Shown here: positions 36,697 to 47,773 of the stretch, in pieces
Numbering within the stretch: position 1 is the stretch's first letter
How the letters are laid out: the number at the start of each line of letters is the position of its first letter
From: Paenibacillus tyrphae
Lineage (GTDB): Bacteria; Bacillota; Bacilli; Paenibacillales; NBRC-103111
Reading direction: 5' to 3'
NCBI RefSeq assembly: GCF_024158745.1
Contig: NZ_JAMZAW010000001.1
Span: 310,001 to 374,000, forward strand
DNA: 64,000 nucleotides
Program-made: the position numbers and the translations under genes
The notes under the pieces: generated by a model
What the model was told of the DNA's origin: nothing
Databases searched by the model: none
Seen by the model: only the letters and a program-made list of their open reading frames with translations

Positions 36697-38064
36697 TCAA
36701 AACGGGAATTTCATCCCGCGTCCGAGCTTCTTGAGGTTCTTCAGCTGCTTGGCCCCTTTGGGCCCCATCATGCCGGAGAACTGCTTCATCATCTTGCGCA
36801 TATCTTCGAACTGCTTGATAAACCGGTTGACATCCTGCACGGAATTGCCGCTGCCCGCAGCCAGACGCTTGCGTCGGCTCGGACTGAGCAGATCCGGATT
36901 TTGCCGTTCTTCTTTCGTCATCGATTTGACGATCGCAGCGACGCGAGACATTTGCTTATCGTCGACTTTGACGTCTTTCATGCCCTTGATCTTACCTGCG
37001 CCCGGCAGCATGTCGAGCAATTGGTCCAACGGACCCAGCTTCTTGACCTGCTCCATCTGCTCCAGGAAATCGTCAAATGTGAATTCCGCGGTACGCAGCT
37101 TGCGTTCCATTTCCTTCGCCTTGTCGGCGTCGATGCTCGCTTGCGCTTTCTCAATCAGGGTGAGCATATCGCCCATGCCAAGAATCCGCGAAGCCATCCG
37201 CTCCGGATGGAACGGTTCGAGCGCATCCAGCTTCTCGCCCATCGCGGCAAACTTGATCGGGCAGCCGGTAACGGCTTTGACCGAAATCGCCGCACCCCCG
37301 CGTGTATCGCCGTCGAGTTTCGTCAGTACGACACCCGTCAGCTCCAGTTGTTTATGGAAGCTTTCGGCTACGTTGACCGCGTCTTGCCCTGTCATCGCGT
37401 CGACCACCAGCAAAATCTCGTCGGGGCTGACCGCTTCGACGATTTGTTTCAATTCGTCCATCAAGCTTTCATCGATGTGAAGACGGCCCGCGGTATCGAC
37501 GATCAAATAATCGTTGTTATGATCCTTCGCATGCTGCAGCGCCTGCTTCGCAATCTCAACCGGGCTTACTTTGTCGCCCAGCGAGAACACCGGAACCTTC
37601 AGCTGCTCGCCCAGCACTTGAAGCTGTTTGATCGCAGCCGGACGGTAAATGTCGCCTGCCGCCAGCAGCGGCCGGTGGTTTTGCTGGAGCAACAGCTTCG
37701 CGAGCTTGCCGGTCGTCGTCGTTTTCCCCGCGCCCTGCAGACCGACCATCATAATGACCGTCGGCGGCTTGTTCGCCCGCGCCAGCTTGCTTTGCGTCCC
37801 GCCCATCAAGGCCGTCAGCTCTTTATTTACAATATCGACGACAACCATCGCCGGAGTAAAGCTTTGCAGCACTTCTTGCCCGATCGCCCGTTCCTTCACC
37901 TTGGCGATGAATTCCTTGACGACCTTAAAGTTGACATCCGCCTCAAGCAGCGCAAGCCGTACTTCCCGCAGCGCCTCGTTTACATCGTCCTCGGTCAGCT
38001 TGCCTTTTCCTCTTAGCTTACTGAATACACTTTGCAGCCGGCTGGATAGTCCTTCGAATGCCAC
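36697..38064 (-). CDS. ffh: Signal recognition particle GTPase Ffh
   Basis: 455 residues. Ffh binds signal sequences on ribosomes and, with its RNA and FtsY, delivers them to the membrane. N and G domains show GLQGAGKTTTTGKLA, DTAGRLHIDESLM and TKLDGDTRGGAA; the Met-rich M domain (about 300-455) has GMGDMLTLIEKAQ and PGAGKIKGMKDV, and the RNA-binding motif region SRRKRLAAGSGNSVQDVNRF. It follows ylxM by 30 bp. Confidence 0.98.
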   Translation of the reverse strand: MAFEGLSSRLQSVFSKLRGKGKLTEDDVNEALREVRLALLEADVNFKVVKEFIAKVKERAIGQEVLQSFTPAMVVVDIVNKELTALMGGTQSKLARANKPPTVIMMVGLQGAGKTTTTGKLAKLLLQQNHRPLLAAGDIYRPAAIKQLQVLGEQLKVPVFSLGDKVSPVEIAKQALQHAKDHNNDYLIVDTAGRLHIDESLMDELKQIVEAVSPDEILLVVDAMTGQDAVNVAESFHKQLELTGVVLTKLDGDTRGGAAISVKAVTGCPIKFAAMGEKLDALEPFHPERMASRILGMGDMLTLIEKAQASIDADKAKEMERKLRTAEFTFDDFLEQMEQVKKLGPLDQLLDMLPGAGKIKGMKDVKVDDKQMSRVAAIVKSMTKEERQNPDLLSPSRRKRLAAGSGNSVQDVNRFIKQFEDMRKMMKQFSGMMGPKGAKQLKNLKKLGRGMKFPF

Positions 38065-38094
38065 AGGTCGTCACCACCTTTCGGAGGGAATATG

Positions 38095-38445
38095 TTAGTC
38101 CAATTCGTTAAGCTTTTCCACAACGGCCTGAATCTCCATGCGTTGAGGCTCCGGCAGACTGCCGCTAAGCGCCTCAAGCTGCCGCAGAAGCCGCTGCCGT
38201 TCTTCATGCTTCTCCAGAAGCCGCAGCTTGCCTTCGCAATCCTCAAGTACCGATTCGGCCCGTTTAATATGTTCGTAAACCGCTTGACGGCTGATGCTGA
38301 ATTCCGATGCGATCTCGCCAAGCGAATAATCATCGTGAAAATAATGCTTCAAAAACATTTGCTGCTTTTCCGTCAGCAGCCGCTCATAGAAATCGAACAG
38401 CAGATTAATCCGATTCGTCTTTTGAAGGACATTTTCCTCCGTCAT
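38095..38445 (-). CDS. ylxM: YlxM family SRP-associated helix-turn-helix protein
   Basis: 116 residues from the ATG at 38445; the frame to 38496 lies upstream of the ribosome site GGTGAGG. The helix-turn-helix reads [25 protein letters not shown], matching the UPF0122 family. YlxM proteins bind SRP RNA or Ffh in streptococci and are always near ffh. It is the first gene of the transcript started at 38499-38527. Confidence 0.94.
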   Translation of the reverse strand: MTEENVLQKTNRINLLFDFYERLLTEKQQMFLKHYFHDDYSLGEIASEFSISRQAVYEHIKRAESVLEDCEGKLRLLEKHEERQRLLRQLEALSGSLPEPQRMEIQAVVEKLNELD

Positions 38446-38498
38446 TCGTGCCTCACCCCCGTTAAGGTAAAACACTTTACAGCAAATCAACCTCACTT

Positions 38499-38527
38499 AT
38501 CATACTGAAACTGAAGAGGGATGTCAA
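38499..38527 (-). promoter_or_regulatory. SigA promoter of ylxM-ffh
   Basis: Minus-strand TTGACA, 17 bases, TATGAT: a near-perfect match. Together with the ftsY terminator upstream it shows that ylxM-ffh is a separate transcript from smc-ftsY. Confidence 0.88.
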
Positions 38528-38545
38528 GCTTTTCTCCTTGTCAGG

Positions 38546-38575
38546 CAAAAAGCCGGCTTATTGACCGGCTTTTTC
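38546..38575 (-). terminator. Terminator overlapping the end of ftsY
   Basis: AAAAAGCCGG / CCGGCTTTTT arms around an 8-base loop; the ftsY stop codon lies in the loop. A-tract and T-tract on both sides would let it work in both directions, but only the minus-strand gene is there to use it. Confidence 0.9.
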
Positions 38576-39562
38576 CTCTTCTTTTTCCGACTCGGCAATC
38601 CATTTGCTGAACAGCGCATGCACGAACTGATCGGAGTCGAACGCTTGCAGATCGTCCATTTTCTCGCCGAGGCCGACGAATTTGACCGGCAGCTTCAGCT
38701 CCTGACGGATCGCGACGACAATGCCACCTTTTGCCGTTCCGTCCAGCTTGGTCAGCACCAGGCCGCTCAGACCGGATTTCTCATCGAACAGCTTCGCCTG
38801 CTGCAAAGCGTTCTGTCCGGTCGTCGCATCGAGCACCAACAGCACTTCGTGCGGCGCTTCCGGCACCTCGCGGCGGATGACGCGGTAAATTTTATTCAGC
38901 TCTTCCATCAGGTTGACTTTGTTCTGCAGCCGGCCCGCCGTATCGCAGAGCAGCACGTCCACGCCGCGCGATTTGGCCGCATGCAGCGCGTCGTACATGA
39001 CCGCTGCCGGGTCCGATCCCGCCTGCTGCTTGATCACGTCGACGCCTACGCGGCGTCCCCATTCTTCCAGCTGCTCGATCGCTCCGGCACGGAACGTATC
39101 TCCGGCGGCAAGCAGCACTTTTTTACCCTGGGATTTCAGCATATGCGCCATTTTGCCGATCGTCGTCGTTTTGCCGACGCCGTTGACGCCTACGAACAAA
39201 ATGACCGTGAGGCCGGATTCGGCCATGCGCAGCCCGGTTTGCTCCTGCCCTTTGAGCAGCGCGATCAGCATCTCGGACAAAATCGGCTGCAGCTCGCTCG
39301 GGTTCTCGATTTTGCGTTTGCGGACTTCGGCCCGCAGATCCTCGATCAGCTTCAGCACCGTGTTCACGCCCACATCGGCGCCGATCAGAATTTCCTCCAG
39401 TTCCTCATAAAAATCCTCGTCGATTTTTTTGCGGCGGGAGAACAGATCCTCTACGCGCTCGACAAACACGTCTCTCGTTTTGGCCAAGCCTTCCTTGAAT
39501 TTATTCGTCACCGTTTCGGCTTTGGTCGAAATCGCTTCTTTCAATCGTTTAAAAAAGCTCAC
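38558..39562 (-). CDS. ftsY: Signal recognition particle receptor FtsY
   Basis: 334 residues. The charged N-terminal A region is very short (about 30 residues), as in other Gram-positive FtsY. NG-domain motifs are LFVGVNGVGKTTTIGKMAH, DTAGRLQNKVNLMEEL, LVLDATTGQNALQQA, and TKLDGTAKGGIV. It lies 32 bp after smc. FtsY receives Ffh-ribosome complexes at the membrane. Confidence 0.98.
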   Translation of the reverse strand: MSFFKRLKEAISTKAETVTNKFKEGLAKTRDVFVERVEDLFSRRKKIDEDFYEELEEILIGADVGVNTVLKLIEDLRAEVRKRKIENPSELQPILSEMLIALLKGQEQTGLRMAESGLTVILFVGVNGVGKTTTIGKMAHMLKSQGKKVLLAAGDTFRAGAIEQLEEWGRRVGVDVIKQQAGSDPAAVMYDALHAAKSRGVDVLLCDTAGRLQNKVNLMEELNKIYRVIRREVPEAPHEVLLVLDATTGQNALQQAKLFDEKSGLSGLVLTKLDGTAKGGIVVAIRQELKLPVKFVGLGEKMDDLQAFDSDQFVHALFSKWIAESEKEEEKAGQ

Positions 39563-39594
39563 GGGGCACCTACCTCAATCTCAATATATCGGCA

Positions 39595-42500
39595 TCAGCC
39601 GGCTTCCATAATGGCTTCGTCATCTTCCAGACGGACGGATACGAGCTTCGAAACGCCGCCCTCTTCCATCGTCACGCCGTACAGCACGTCGGCTTCCTCC
39701 ATCGTGCCTTTGCGATGCGTTACGACGATAAATTGCGTCGACATCGAAAATTCGCGCAAATATTCGGCAAAGCGCGTCACGTTCGCCTCGTCCAGCGCCG
39801 CTTCGACCTCGTCCAGCACGCAGAACGGCACGGGTTTGACGCGGATGATCGAGAACAGCAGCGCAATGGCCGTCAGCGCCCGTTCGCCGCCGGAGAGCAG
39901 CTGCAAATTTTGCAGCTTTTTACCCGGAGGCTGCGCTACGATCTCAATGCCCGTATCAAGCAAATTGTCCGGCTCCGACAAAATGAGGTCGGCCCGGCCG
40001 CCGCCGAACAGCTTGCCGAAGACGACGACAAAATGCGAACGGATCGCATCGAACGTGGAGCGGAACCGTCTTCCCATCTCCTCGTCCATCTCGCGGATCA
40101 CGAGATAAAGCGCTGTTTTGGCCTCCACCAGATCGTTCTTCTGCTCCGCCAAAAACAAGTATCGCTCGTTAACACGCTGATACTCTTCAATCGCCCCGAG
40201 GTTGACTTCCCCGAGAATGGCGATTTCGCGCTTCAGCTCGCGAACTTTATTTTGGGTGCCCAGCACATCCTCCGGCACGGGATAGCGCTCTTTCGCCAAC
40301 TCATAGCTGAGCTCGTAATCTTCGGAGAGCTTTTTGAGCAGGTTCTCCAGCTCCACGTCCAAGCGGTTCACCCGAACCTCCGTCTGATGGAGCTGTTCTT
40401 CGATCTGCCTGAGCTGGGTGCGCTGCTCCTTGGTTTTGCTTTCCTCGGCTTCGAGCTTGGCCACCCATTGCGCCCGCTCCGCGCGCTTCATGTCCAGCTG
40501 CTCCGCGCATTGCTGCTTCTTCAGCTTCAGATCGTTCAACTGCTCGATCTGCTGCACGGATTCCTGCTCGTGATTCGCCATGTCGGAGTCGAGCTGCCGC
40601 TCCAGCTCGCAGTTCGTTTCCAGCTCGTGCTTGATCGTCTCCAGCTCATTGCGGGAACGACGCTCCTGCTCGTGCAGCGACTGCTTCTCCTGCGATTGCG
40701 CCGCCACCTTCACCTTCAGATCCGTGAGCTGCGTTTGCAGCTCCTCCTTCTCCGACTCGCTCGCCTTGCGGCGGATTTCGGCGTCGCGGATCGCCTGCTG
40801 CAGCTCGGCCTCCTGCCGCTGCAGCCGCTCCTGCGCCTCAAGAGCTTCCGTCCGGCGGCGCTCCAGATCGCTGCGCTCGGCCGCCAGCGTTTCGCCGTCG
40901 GCGCCGTACAGCGCAAGCTGCTGGGCCACCTGCTTCGCTTCATGCTCCAACGGCTCAAGCGAGGCGCGAATCTGCTGCTCCTCGATCCGCCGGTTCTCGC
41001 CTTCCACCCGCAGCTCGTCCAGCTTGCGCGTCGTTTCGCCGATTTCGCGGCGCAGCTCCTCCGCTTTGGCCCGGAAGCTTTTCAGTTGGGTTTCGGACAG
41101 TGAAATGTCCTTATCCATATCTTCAATTTGCCGTTGACGGCTCAGAAGACTGGTCGTTTTCTTCTGCTGGCTGCCCCCGCTCATCGAGCCGCCGGGGTTC
41201 ACGACATCGCCCTCCAGCGTGACGACGCGGTACCGGTACTGCACCCGGGCCGCGATCCGGTTAGCAACCTCCAGCGTATTCGCAATGATGACATTGCCGA
41301 GCAAGCTGCCGGCAATTTGCCGGTACGTATCTTCAAATTGCACCAAATCGACGGCGATGCCGACAAAGCCTTCCATCCCTTGAATCTGGCGCTGTTCGCC
41401 CTCCGGAATGGACCGGCTGCGAATAACGTCCAGCGGCAAAAATGTCGCCCGGCCGAGCTGCCGGCGCTTCAGGAAAGCGATCGCATCCCTGCCGTTCGCC
41501 TCGTTATCCACGACGATGTGCTGAAGCGCTCCGCCCAGCGCCGTCTCCATGGCAACCTCCACATGGGCTGGCACCTTGACGAGCTCCGCCACCGCGCCGC
41601 GAATGCCGCGCAGATCGCCGCGGTCCTTCGCCTTCAGCACTTCCTTGACGCCATGCATAAAGCCGTCATAGTCGTTCGCCATCTCGCGCATCGTATCGCG
41701 CCGCGACACCATGGAATCGATCTTCTGCTCCCACTTGCGGACGGCGGCCTGCGCCTCTTCCGAAAGCGTCTGCTTCGATTTCAATCCTTGGCTGAGCTCC
41801 AAATACTGATTCCGCACCTCCGCGATCTCGGCCACGGCTTCTTCGAGCTTCTTCTCCAGAGCCGCCTTGCGCTCCGCGATGCTCTCCTGCTGCTCCTGCC
41901 ACTTGCGGTGCTCGTCGTCGAGCCGGTCCAGCCGGCGGCCAAGCGCTTCAAGCTGCTGCTCGGCATACCGCGCTTCATTGCGGGCATTGGCGGAGTCGTT
42001 CAGCACTTCGAGCAGCTCGCCCTTCAGCCGCTCTTCCTCCGCGCTGCTGATGCCTCCCGTCACGCCGAGCAGCCGGTCTTCCTCGGCTTTCAGCCTGACC
42101 TGCGTCTCCGCAAGCTCCGCTCCGATCACCGCAATTTTGTTGCGCAGTTGAGCAATTTCAGCCTCTTTATCAAGCACCCGCTGCTCTTGCTGGACGACAG
42201 AAAGCCGAATCTGGTTTTTATTGGAAGCGTAGTTTTTTTTCCGCTCCTTCAACACCTCGCCCTGGCCTTCGCATTTCTCAAAATCCTCACTGAGCTGGAG
42301 CAGGTGCTGCTGCAATCCTTCAATCTCTTCCTCCAGCCGCCGTGTTTCCCAGCGTTCCTTCTCCAGCTCGGCGTCCTGCTTGCTGATCACGCCGGACAAT
42401 TCACGCTGCGATTCGCGAAGCTTCTCAAGCTGTGCGTTCGTCTCCGTCCAGCTTGCGTAAATTTGCTCGATCTGATGGACATACATCGCGATCTCGCTGG

Positions 42501-43170
42501 ATTTGAGCTCTTCTTTCAGCTCCTTGAAGCGCACTGCCTTCTCCGATTGCACGCGCAGCGGATCCAGCTGGTCTTCCAGCTCCGACACCAGATCGTGGAT
42601 GCGCAGCAAATTTTGCTCCGTTTCCTGCAGCTTCTTTTCCGTTTCGCGCTTGCGCGATTTATATTTGACGATCCCCGAAGCTTCTTCAAAAATACCTCGG
42701 CGGTCTTCCGATTTCGTGCTCAAAATTTCTTCAATGCGCCCCTGCCCGATAATCGAGTAAGCTTCCTTCCCGATCCCCGTGTCCATAAAGAGCTCGGTAA
42801 TATCCTTGAGCCGGCAGGGCTGCTTGTTGATCATATATTCGCTTTCCCCGCTGCGATGCACGCGCCGGGTAACCGTCACTTCGCTGTAATCCAGCGGCAG
42901 CGACTGGCTCGCATTATCGAGCGTCAGCGAAACTTCGCCGTAATTGACCGCTTTGCGGGCATCGCTTCCGGCGAAAATAATATCTTCCATCTTGCCTCCG
43001 CGCAGCGACTTGGCGCTTTGTTCGCCAAGCACCCAGCGGATGCCGTCGGAGATATTGCTTTTTCCGCTGCCGTTCGGCCCGACCACCGCCGTAATTCCTT
43101 GAACGAATTCCAGCTCGGTCCGATCGGCAAACGATTTGAAGCCCGAGAGCTCGATACGTTTCAAAAACAA
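39595..43170 (-). CDS. smc: Chromosome segregation ATPase Smc
   Basis: 1191 residues, typical. It starts at a TTG six bases after GAGGTGA. The N-terminal Walker A is [18 protein letters not shown]. Two long coiled coils (about 165-510 and 670-1020) flank a hinge near 515-660 with [20 protein letters not shown] and the Gly-rich [18 protein letters not shown]. The C-terminal signature is [16 protein letters not shown] and Walker B is [15 protein letters not shown]. With ScpA and ScpB it condenses and segregates the chromosome. It is followed by ftsY, as in Bacilli generally. Confidence 0.99.
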   Translation of the reverse strand: MFLKRIELSGFKSFADRTELEFVQGITAVVGPNGSGKSNISDGIRWVLGEQSAKSLRGGKMEDIIFAGSDARKAVNYGEVSLTLDNASQSLPLDYSEVTVTRRVHRSGESEYMINKQPCRLKDITELFMDTGIGKEAYSIIGQGRIEEILSTKSEDRRGIFEEASGIVKYKSRKRETEKKLQETEQNLLRIHDLVSELEDQLDPLRVQSEKAVRFKELKEELKSSEIAMYVHQIEQIYASWTETNAQLEKLRESQRELSGVISKQDAELEKERWETRRLEEEIEGLQQHLLQLSEDFEKCEGQGEVLKERKKNYASNKNQIRLSVVQQEQRVLDKEAEIAQLRNKIAVIGAELAETQVRLKAEEDRLLGVTGGISSAEEERLKGELLEVLNDSANARNEARYAEQQLEALGRRLDRLDDEHRKWQEQQESIAERKAALEKKLEEAVAEIAEVRNQYLELSQGLKSKQTLSEEAQAAVRKWEQKIDSMVSRRDTMREMANDYDGFMHGVKEVLKAKDRGDLRGIRGAVAELVKVPAHVEVAMETALGGALQHIVVDNEANGRDAIAFLKRRQLGRATFLPLDVIRSRSIPEGEQRQIQGMEGFVGIAVDLVQFEDTYRQIAGSLLGNVIIANTLEVANRIAARVQYRYRVVTLEGDVVNPGGSMSGGSQQKKTTSLLSRQRQIEDMDKDISLSETQLKSFRAKAEELRREIGETTRKLDELRVEGENRRIEEQQIRASLEPLEHEAKQVAQQLALYGADGETLAAERSDLERRRTEALEAQERLQRQEAELQQAIRDAEIRRKASESEKEELQTQLTDLKVKVAAQSQEKQSLHEQERRSRNELETIKHELETNCELERQLDSDMANHEQESVQQIEQLNDLKLKKQQCAEQLDMKRAERAQWVAKLEAEESKTKEQRTQLRQIEEQLHQTEVRVNRLDVELENLLKKLSEDYELSYELAKERYPVPEDVLGTQNKVRELKREIAILGEVNLGAIEEYQRVNERYLFLAEQKNDLVEAKTALYLVIREMDEEMGRRFRSTFDAIRSHFVVVFGKLFGGGRADLILSEPDNLLDTGIEIVAQPPGKKLQNLQLLSGGERALTAIALLFSIIRVKPVPFCVLDEVEAALDEANVTRFAEYLREFSMSTQFIVVTHRKGTMEEADVLYGVTMEEGGVSKLVSVRLEDDEAIMEAG

Positions 43171-43191
43171 CTTGGCTCACCTCTTACGGCT

Positions 43192-43200
43192 ATTGTACCA
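43192..43200 (-). promoter_or_regulatory. Candidate promoter of smc-ftsY
   Basis: Extended -10 TGGTACAAT on the minus strand, with no good -35. Transcription would start about 15 nt before the smc start codon, just enough for GAGGTGA. Supported by the rnc terminator directly upstream. Confidence 0.55.
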
Positions 43201-43325
43201 TATTCCGGACCTATAGTAGATACCGTCCCATACAACAGTTCGGCGATCTACTCGCAGGCTGCGATTGACTGGCTGTCGTCTGAACCTGAACGAGATCGTT
43301 TTCGACAAACAGTCACGTTTTCCTG

Positions 43326-43362
43326 CAAAAAAAAGAGTGACGGCCCGCTATACGGCCGTCAC
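43326..43362 (-). terminator. Terminator after rnc
   Basis: Perfect 9-bp stem GTGACGGCC / GGCCGTCAC, 8-base loop, then TCTTTTTTTT on the minus strand. It ends the fapR-to-rnc unit. Confidence 0.93.
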
Positions 43363-43378
43363 CTTCTGCGAACTTGCT

Positions 43379-44083
<705 letters not shown>

Positions 44084-44108
44084 ATCTAATCACCTTCGTA
44101 TAAGCAAT

Positions 44109-44153
44109 TTGTTTCGTGGAGATTGAATACATACAACCAACTCCACGAAACAA
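44109..44153 (-). other. Perfect 13-bp hairpin between fabF and rnc
   Basis: TTGTTTCGTGGAG pairs exactly with CTCCACGAAACAA across a 19-base loop. No U tract follows, so it is unlikely to be a simple terminator. It ends about 25 bases before the rnc start codon. Confidence 0.85.
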
Positions 44154-44189
44154 TGTTATAGTTTGGCCAACCCCGTGAAGTCTATGCCC

Positions 44190-45428
44190 TTAAGCCTCGT
44201 ACTTTTGCAGGATGACCGTTGCGTTGTGGCCGCCGAAGCCGAACGAGTTCGACATCACGATTTGCAGATCGGACGGGCGCGGCGTATTCGGCACGTAATC
44301 CAGATCGCATTCGGGATCCTGATTGTCGAGATTGATCGTCGGCGGGATAACGCCATGCTTCAAGGCCAGTGCGCAGATGAGCGCTTCCACGCCCCCCGCT
44401 GCGCCAAGCAAGTGACCCGTCATCGACTTGGTCGAGCTGACGGCCAGCTTGTAAGCGTGCTCGCCGAACGCCTGCTTAATTGCGGTCGTCTCCGATTTGT
44501 CGCCGATCGGCGTCGAAGTGCCGTGCGCGTTGATATAATCGATCGCTTCAAACGGAATGCCAGCGTCTTTCACGGCTTTGACCATGCAGCGGGCAGCACC
44601 GTCCGGATCCGGATCGGTCATATGATGCGCGTCTCCGCTCATGCCGTAGCCGATCACTTCGCCGTAAATGCGGGCTCCGCGCTTCTGCGCATGCTCCAAC
44701 GATTCCAGAATGAGAACGCCGGCGCCTTCGCCCATGACAAACCCGTCGCGATCCGTATCGAACGGACGGCTCGCTTTTTCCGGCTCGTCGTTGCGGGTCG
44801 ACATGGCGCGCAGCGCGCAAAAGCCTGCAACGCCCGTCGGGCTGATCGTCGCTTCCGCGCCGCCGCAGATCATGACGTCCGCATCGCCGCGAAGGATCGT
44901 CTTGAAGGCGTCTCCAATGGAGTGCGTACCTGTCGCACAGGCGGTTACAGCCGTGCTGTTCGGTCCTTTGGCTCCCGTTATCATCGAGATTTGCCCTGAC
45001 GCCATATTGGCGATCATCATCGGAATAAAGAACGGGCTGACCCGCTTCGGTCCCTTTTCGAGCAAAATCTTATGCTGCTCTTCCCAAGTCGACAAGCCGC
45101 CGATCCCCGAACCGACATAAACGCCGACCCGTTCCGGATCGGTATCTTCTTTCACATTCAGCCCTGCATCCTTCAACGCTGTCATGGTGGCTGCTACGGC
45201 AAATTGCACGAAGCGGTCCATGCGGCGTGCTTCTTTTTTGTCAATGTAATCTTCCGGATTGAAATCTTTAATTTCGGCGGCGATCCGTGTCGGATATTCG
45301 CTGACGTCAAACGATTCAATTGCGCTGACGCCGGATTTTCCGGACATCAGGTTCCCCCAAAAGGTTTCAAGATCGCGTCCAAGCGCAGACATCACGCCGA
45401 GACCCGTAATAACGACTCTTTGTTTCAT
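44190..45428 (-). CDS. fabF: 3-oxoacyl-ACP synthase II
   Basis: 412 residues from the ATG at 45428, eight bases after GAGGTGA. FabF condenses malonyl-ACP with growing acyl-ACP. The catalytic Cys is in [14 protein letters not shown], the two His in [12 protein letters not shown] and [11 protein letters not shown], and the end [14 protein letters not shown] is typical. The gene follows acpP, separated by a hairpin, and precedes rnc. B. subtilis keeps fabF elsewhere, so this arrangement differs. Confidence 0.98.
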   Translation of the reverse strand: MKQRVVITGLGVMSALGRDLETFWGNLMSGKSGVSAIESFDVSEYPTRIAAEIKDFNPEDYIDKKEARRMDRFVQFAVAATMTALKDAGLNVKEDTDPERVGVYVGSGIGGLSTWEEQHKILLEKGPKRVSPFFIPMMIANMASGQISMITGAKGPNSTAVTACATGTHSIGDAFKTILRGDADVMICGGAEATISPTGVAGFCALRAMSTRNDEPEKASRPFDTDRDGFVMGEGAGVLILESLEHAQKRGARIYGEVIGYGMSGDAHHMTDPDPDGAARCMVKAVKDAGIPFEAIDYINAHGTSTPIGDKSETTAIKQAFGEHAYKLAVSSTKSMTGHLLGAAGGVEALICALALKHGVIPPTINLDNQDPECDLDYVPNTPRPSDLQIVMSNSFGFGGHNATVILQKYEA

Positions 45429-45521
45429 GCTGTAATTCACCTCTATCGTAAATAACCTTCGTTATGTACTTCATTCGTAAGGGGGTAAGCTTGCTAACGC
45501 GCAGTTAGGCACGGAATGGAG

Positions 45522-45556
45522 ATAAGTCCCGTTTATCCAAGAAAAACGGGACTTAT
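45522..45556 (-). other. Perfect 13-bp hairpin between acpP and fabF
   Basis: ATAAGTCCCGTTT pairs with AAACGGGACTTAT across 9 bases and begins just after the acpP stop. No U tract follows on the minus strand. It may stabilise the abundant acpP mRNA or reduce read-through into fabF. Confidence 0.85.
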
Positions 45557-45560
45557 GCAT

Positions 45561-45794
45561 TTACGTATGAGATTTTATGTACTCAACTACTTGACCTACA
45601 GTAGTGATCTTCTCTGCATCTTCATCAGAGATTTCCATATCAAACTCATCTTCCAATTCCATAACCAATTCCACGACATCGAGAGAATCGGCACCTAAAT
45701 CATCTTTAAAAGAAGCCTCAAGGGTCACTTCCGCTTCGTCAACGCCGAGACGGTCCACAACGATGCGTTTTACGCGATCCAAAACGTCGGACAT
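45561..45794 (-). CDS. acpP: Acyl carrier protein
   Basis: 77 residues from the ATG at 45794 behind GGAGGTGA. The Ser that receives 4-phosphopantetheine is in [19 protein letters not shown]. The protein is short and very acidic, as expected. A -10-like TATAAT at 45816-45821 lies just upstream and could give acpP an extra transcript with a very short leader; no -35 was found. Confidence 0.98.
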   Translation of the reverse strand: MSDVLDRVKRIVVDRLGVDEAEVTLEASFKDDLGADSLDVVELVMELEDEFDMEISDEDAEKITTVGQVVEYIKSHT

Positions 45795-45964
45795 CCGGTT
45801 CACCTCCTCTTTGGTATTATACTTAACTTATGGACAAAATGCCATAGTAAAGCCTCGCTGAGTGCGAAAAGAAACGATTTTCGCCAAAAAATTCAATTTT
45901 TGCGGCAACTCTGGCAGTGCGATTCAATTGCCCGCACCTCCGCCCATTGTTGCCGCAAGCCGCG

Positions 45965-46705
45965 CTACATATACATGCCGCCGTCGACATGAAGCGTTTG
46001 TCCCGTCATATAGGATGAATCGTCGGACGCCAGGAATACCACCGCCTTGGCAATGTCCTCCGGCCGGCCGAGACGCGCGAGCGGAATTTGCGTCATGAGC
46101 TGCGAGCGCTGATCTTCCGACAGCTTGTCGGTCATATCGGTCTCGATGAAGCCGGGCGCCACACAGTTGACGGTGATGCCGCGGGAAGCAAGCTCCTTCG
46201 CCGCCGACTTGGTCATCCCGATGACGCCTGCTTTGGCAGCGGCATAGTTCATTTGCCCGGCGTTCCCCGTCGCTCCGACAACGGACGAGATGTTGACGAT
46301 CCGGCCGAAACGCTGCTTCATCATCGGGCGCGTAGCCGCTTTTACACAGTTGAATACGCCTTTCAGATTCGTCTCGATCACTTGATCGAACTCCTCTTCC
46401 TTCATGCGCATAATCAGGTTATCCCGCGTAATTCCCGCGTTATTGACCAAAATATCGATTCGGCCGAACGCTTCCAGGACGAGCTTGAACATCTCTTCGA
46501 CTTCCTGCACGGAACCGACGTTCGCCTTCACCTTAAACGACTTCCGTCCCAGCGCTTCGATGGCCTGCACAACTTCCGCCGCTGCCGCTTCGCTGCCCGC
46601 GTAGTTGACGACCACATCGGCCCCCGCTTCCGCGAGCCCGATGGCGATGGCCCGGCCGATGCCGCGAGAGGCGCCGGTAACCAGTGCTACCTTACCCGTT
46701 AGCAT
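45965..46705 (-). CDS. fabG: 3-oxoacyl-ACP reductase
   Basis: 246 residues, family length. The NADPH site is [16 protein letters not shown]; the catalytic set is NNAG, Ser in [20 protein letters not shown] with Tyr, and AAKAGVIG with Lys. The end [17 protein letters not shown] is typical. It follows fabD by 27 bp. The 170-bp gap to acpP has no gene. Confidence 0.98.
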   Translation of the reverse strand: MLTGKVALVTGASRGIGRAIAIGLAEAGADVVVNYAGSEAAAAEVVQAIEALGRKSFKVKANVGSVQEVEEMFKLVLEAFGRIDILVNNAGITRDNLIMRMKEEEFDQVIETNLKGVFNCVKAATRPMMKQRFGRIVNISSVVGATGNAGQMNYAAAKAGVIGMTKSAAKELASRGITVNCVAPGFIETDMTDKLSEDQRSQLMTQIPLARLGRPEDIAKAVVFLASDDSSYMTGQTLHVDGGMYM

Positions 46706-46732
46706 GCGCTAATCCCTCCCATGAATAATCGT

Positions 46733-47674
46733 TTATTCCGTCGTTTCCAGCTGAAATTTCTCGATGGCTTCCAGACTGTTGATGGAATACACTTTCGCGC
46801 TGCGGTCGATCTTCTTGATCAGCCCTGCCAGAACGGTGCCGCTGCCGATTTCGACAAATGTGTCCACGCCCTGCCCGAGCAGCCATGCAACGCTGTCTTC
46901 CCACAGCACGGAGGAATGTACTTGATCGATCAACAGCTGCTTAATTTCGGCCGGTTCCTGCACCGGCAGCGCCGTCACGTTGGCAACGACCGGAACAGCC
47001 GCCGCTTTCATTTCAACGGACTCCAGCACGCCGCCAAGACGCTCGGAAGCGGGTTTCATCAACGATGAATGAAACGGCCCGCTAACCTCAAGCGGAATCA
47101 CGCGTTTCGCGCCGGCTTCTTTGCCGCGTTCGGCGAGGGCCTGCACCCCTTCTTTGCTGCCGGAAACAACGATCTGTCCCGGGCAGTTCAGGTTCGCAAG
47201 CTCGACGACGCTTCCTTGCCCGCTGATGTCCGAGCACAGCTGCCGCAGCGCTTCGCGCTCGGCGCCGAGCACGGCTGCCATAGCGCCTTGTCCACTTGGC
47301 ACCGCCTGCTCCATAAACTCGCCGCGTGCACGTACCGTACGGACCGCGTCTTCAAAGCTTAGCACGCCTGCAGCCACCAGCGCACTGTACTCTCCGAGAC
47401 TGTGCCCGGCGGTATAATCCGGCTGAAGGCCATGGCGCGCACGAAACAACTCCAGGTAGGCTATGCTGGTTGTAAGCAGCGCAGGCTGCGTATTAACGGT
47501 AAGCTTCAGCTCTTCCTCCGGACCATCGAAGACGATGCGGCTGAGGGGGAAGCCGAGCGCCTTGTCGGCCGATTCGAAAATACCCCGCGCGGCGGCATCC
47601 GCTTCATAAACGTCTTTCCCCATCCCTACCGCCTGGGCCCCTTGACCCGGGAATACGAATGCGATTTTACCCAT
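46733..47674 (-). CDS. fabD: Malonyl-CoA:ACP transacylase
   Basis: 313 residues from the ATG at 47674, eight bases after AAGGAG; the frame to 47740 has no other support. The active-site Ser is in AGHSLGEYSALVAAG; FVFPGQGAQAVGMGKD at the N terminus and SGPFHSSLM with the His are typical. It loads malonate on ACP for FabH and FabF. Confidence 0.98.
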   Translation of the reverse strand: MGKIAFVFPGQGAQAVGMGKDVYEADAAARGIFESADKALGFPLSRIVFDGPEEELKLTVNTQPALLTTSIAYLELFRARHGLQPDYTAGHSLGEYSALVAAGVLSFEDAVRTVRARGEFMEQAVPSGQGAMAAVLGAEREALRQLCSDISGQGSVVELANLNCPGQIVVSGSKEGVQALAERGKEAGAKRVIPLEVSGPFHSSLMKPASERLGGVLESVEMKAAAVPVVANVTALPVQEPAEIKQLLIDQVHSSVLWEDSVAWLLGQGVDTFVEIGSGTVLAGLIKKIDRSAKVYSINSLEAIEKFQLETTE

Positions 47675-47773
47675 GTCTGATTCTCCTTTATTGCTGACTG
47701 CAAGCCGTTCAGGCGGACCGAAACGGCCGGTCCTGCACAAAGCTATCTAGATTCAATTCCATATCCGGAACAT

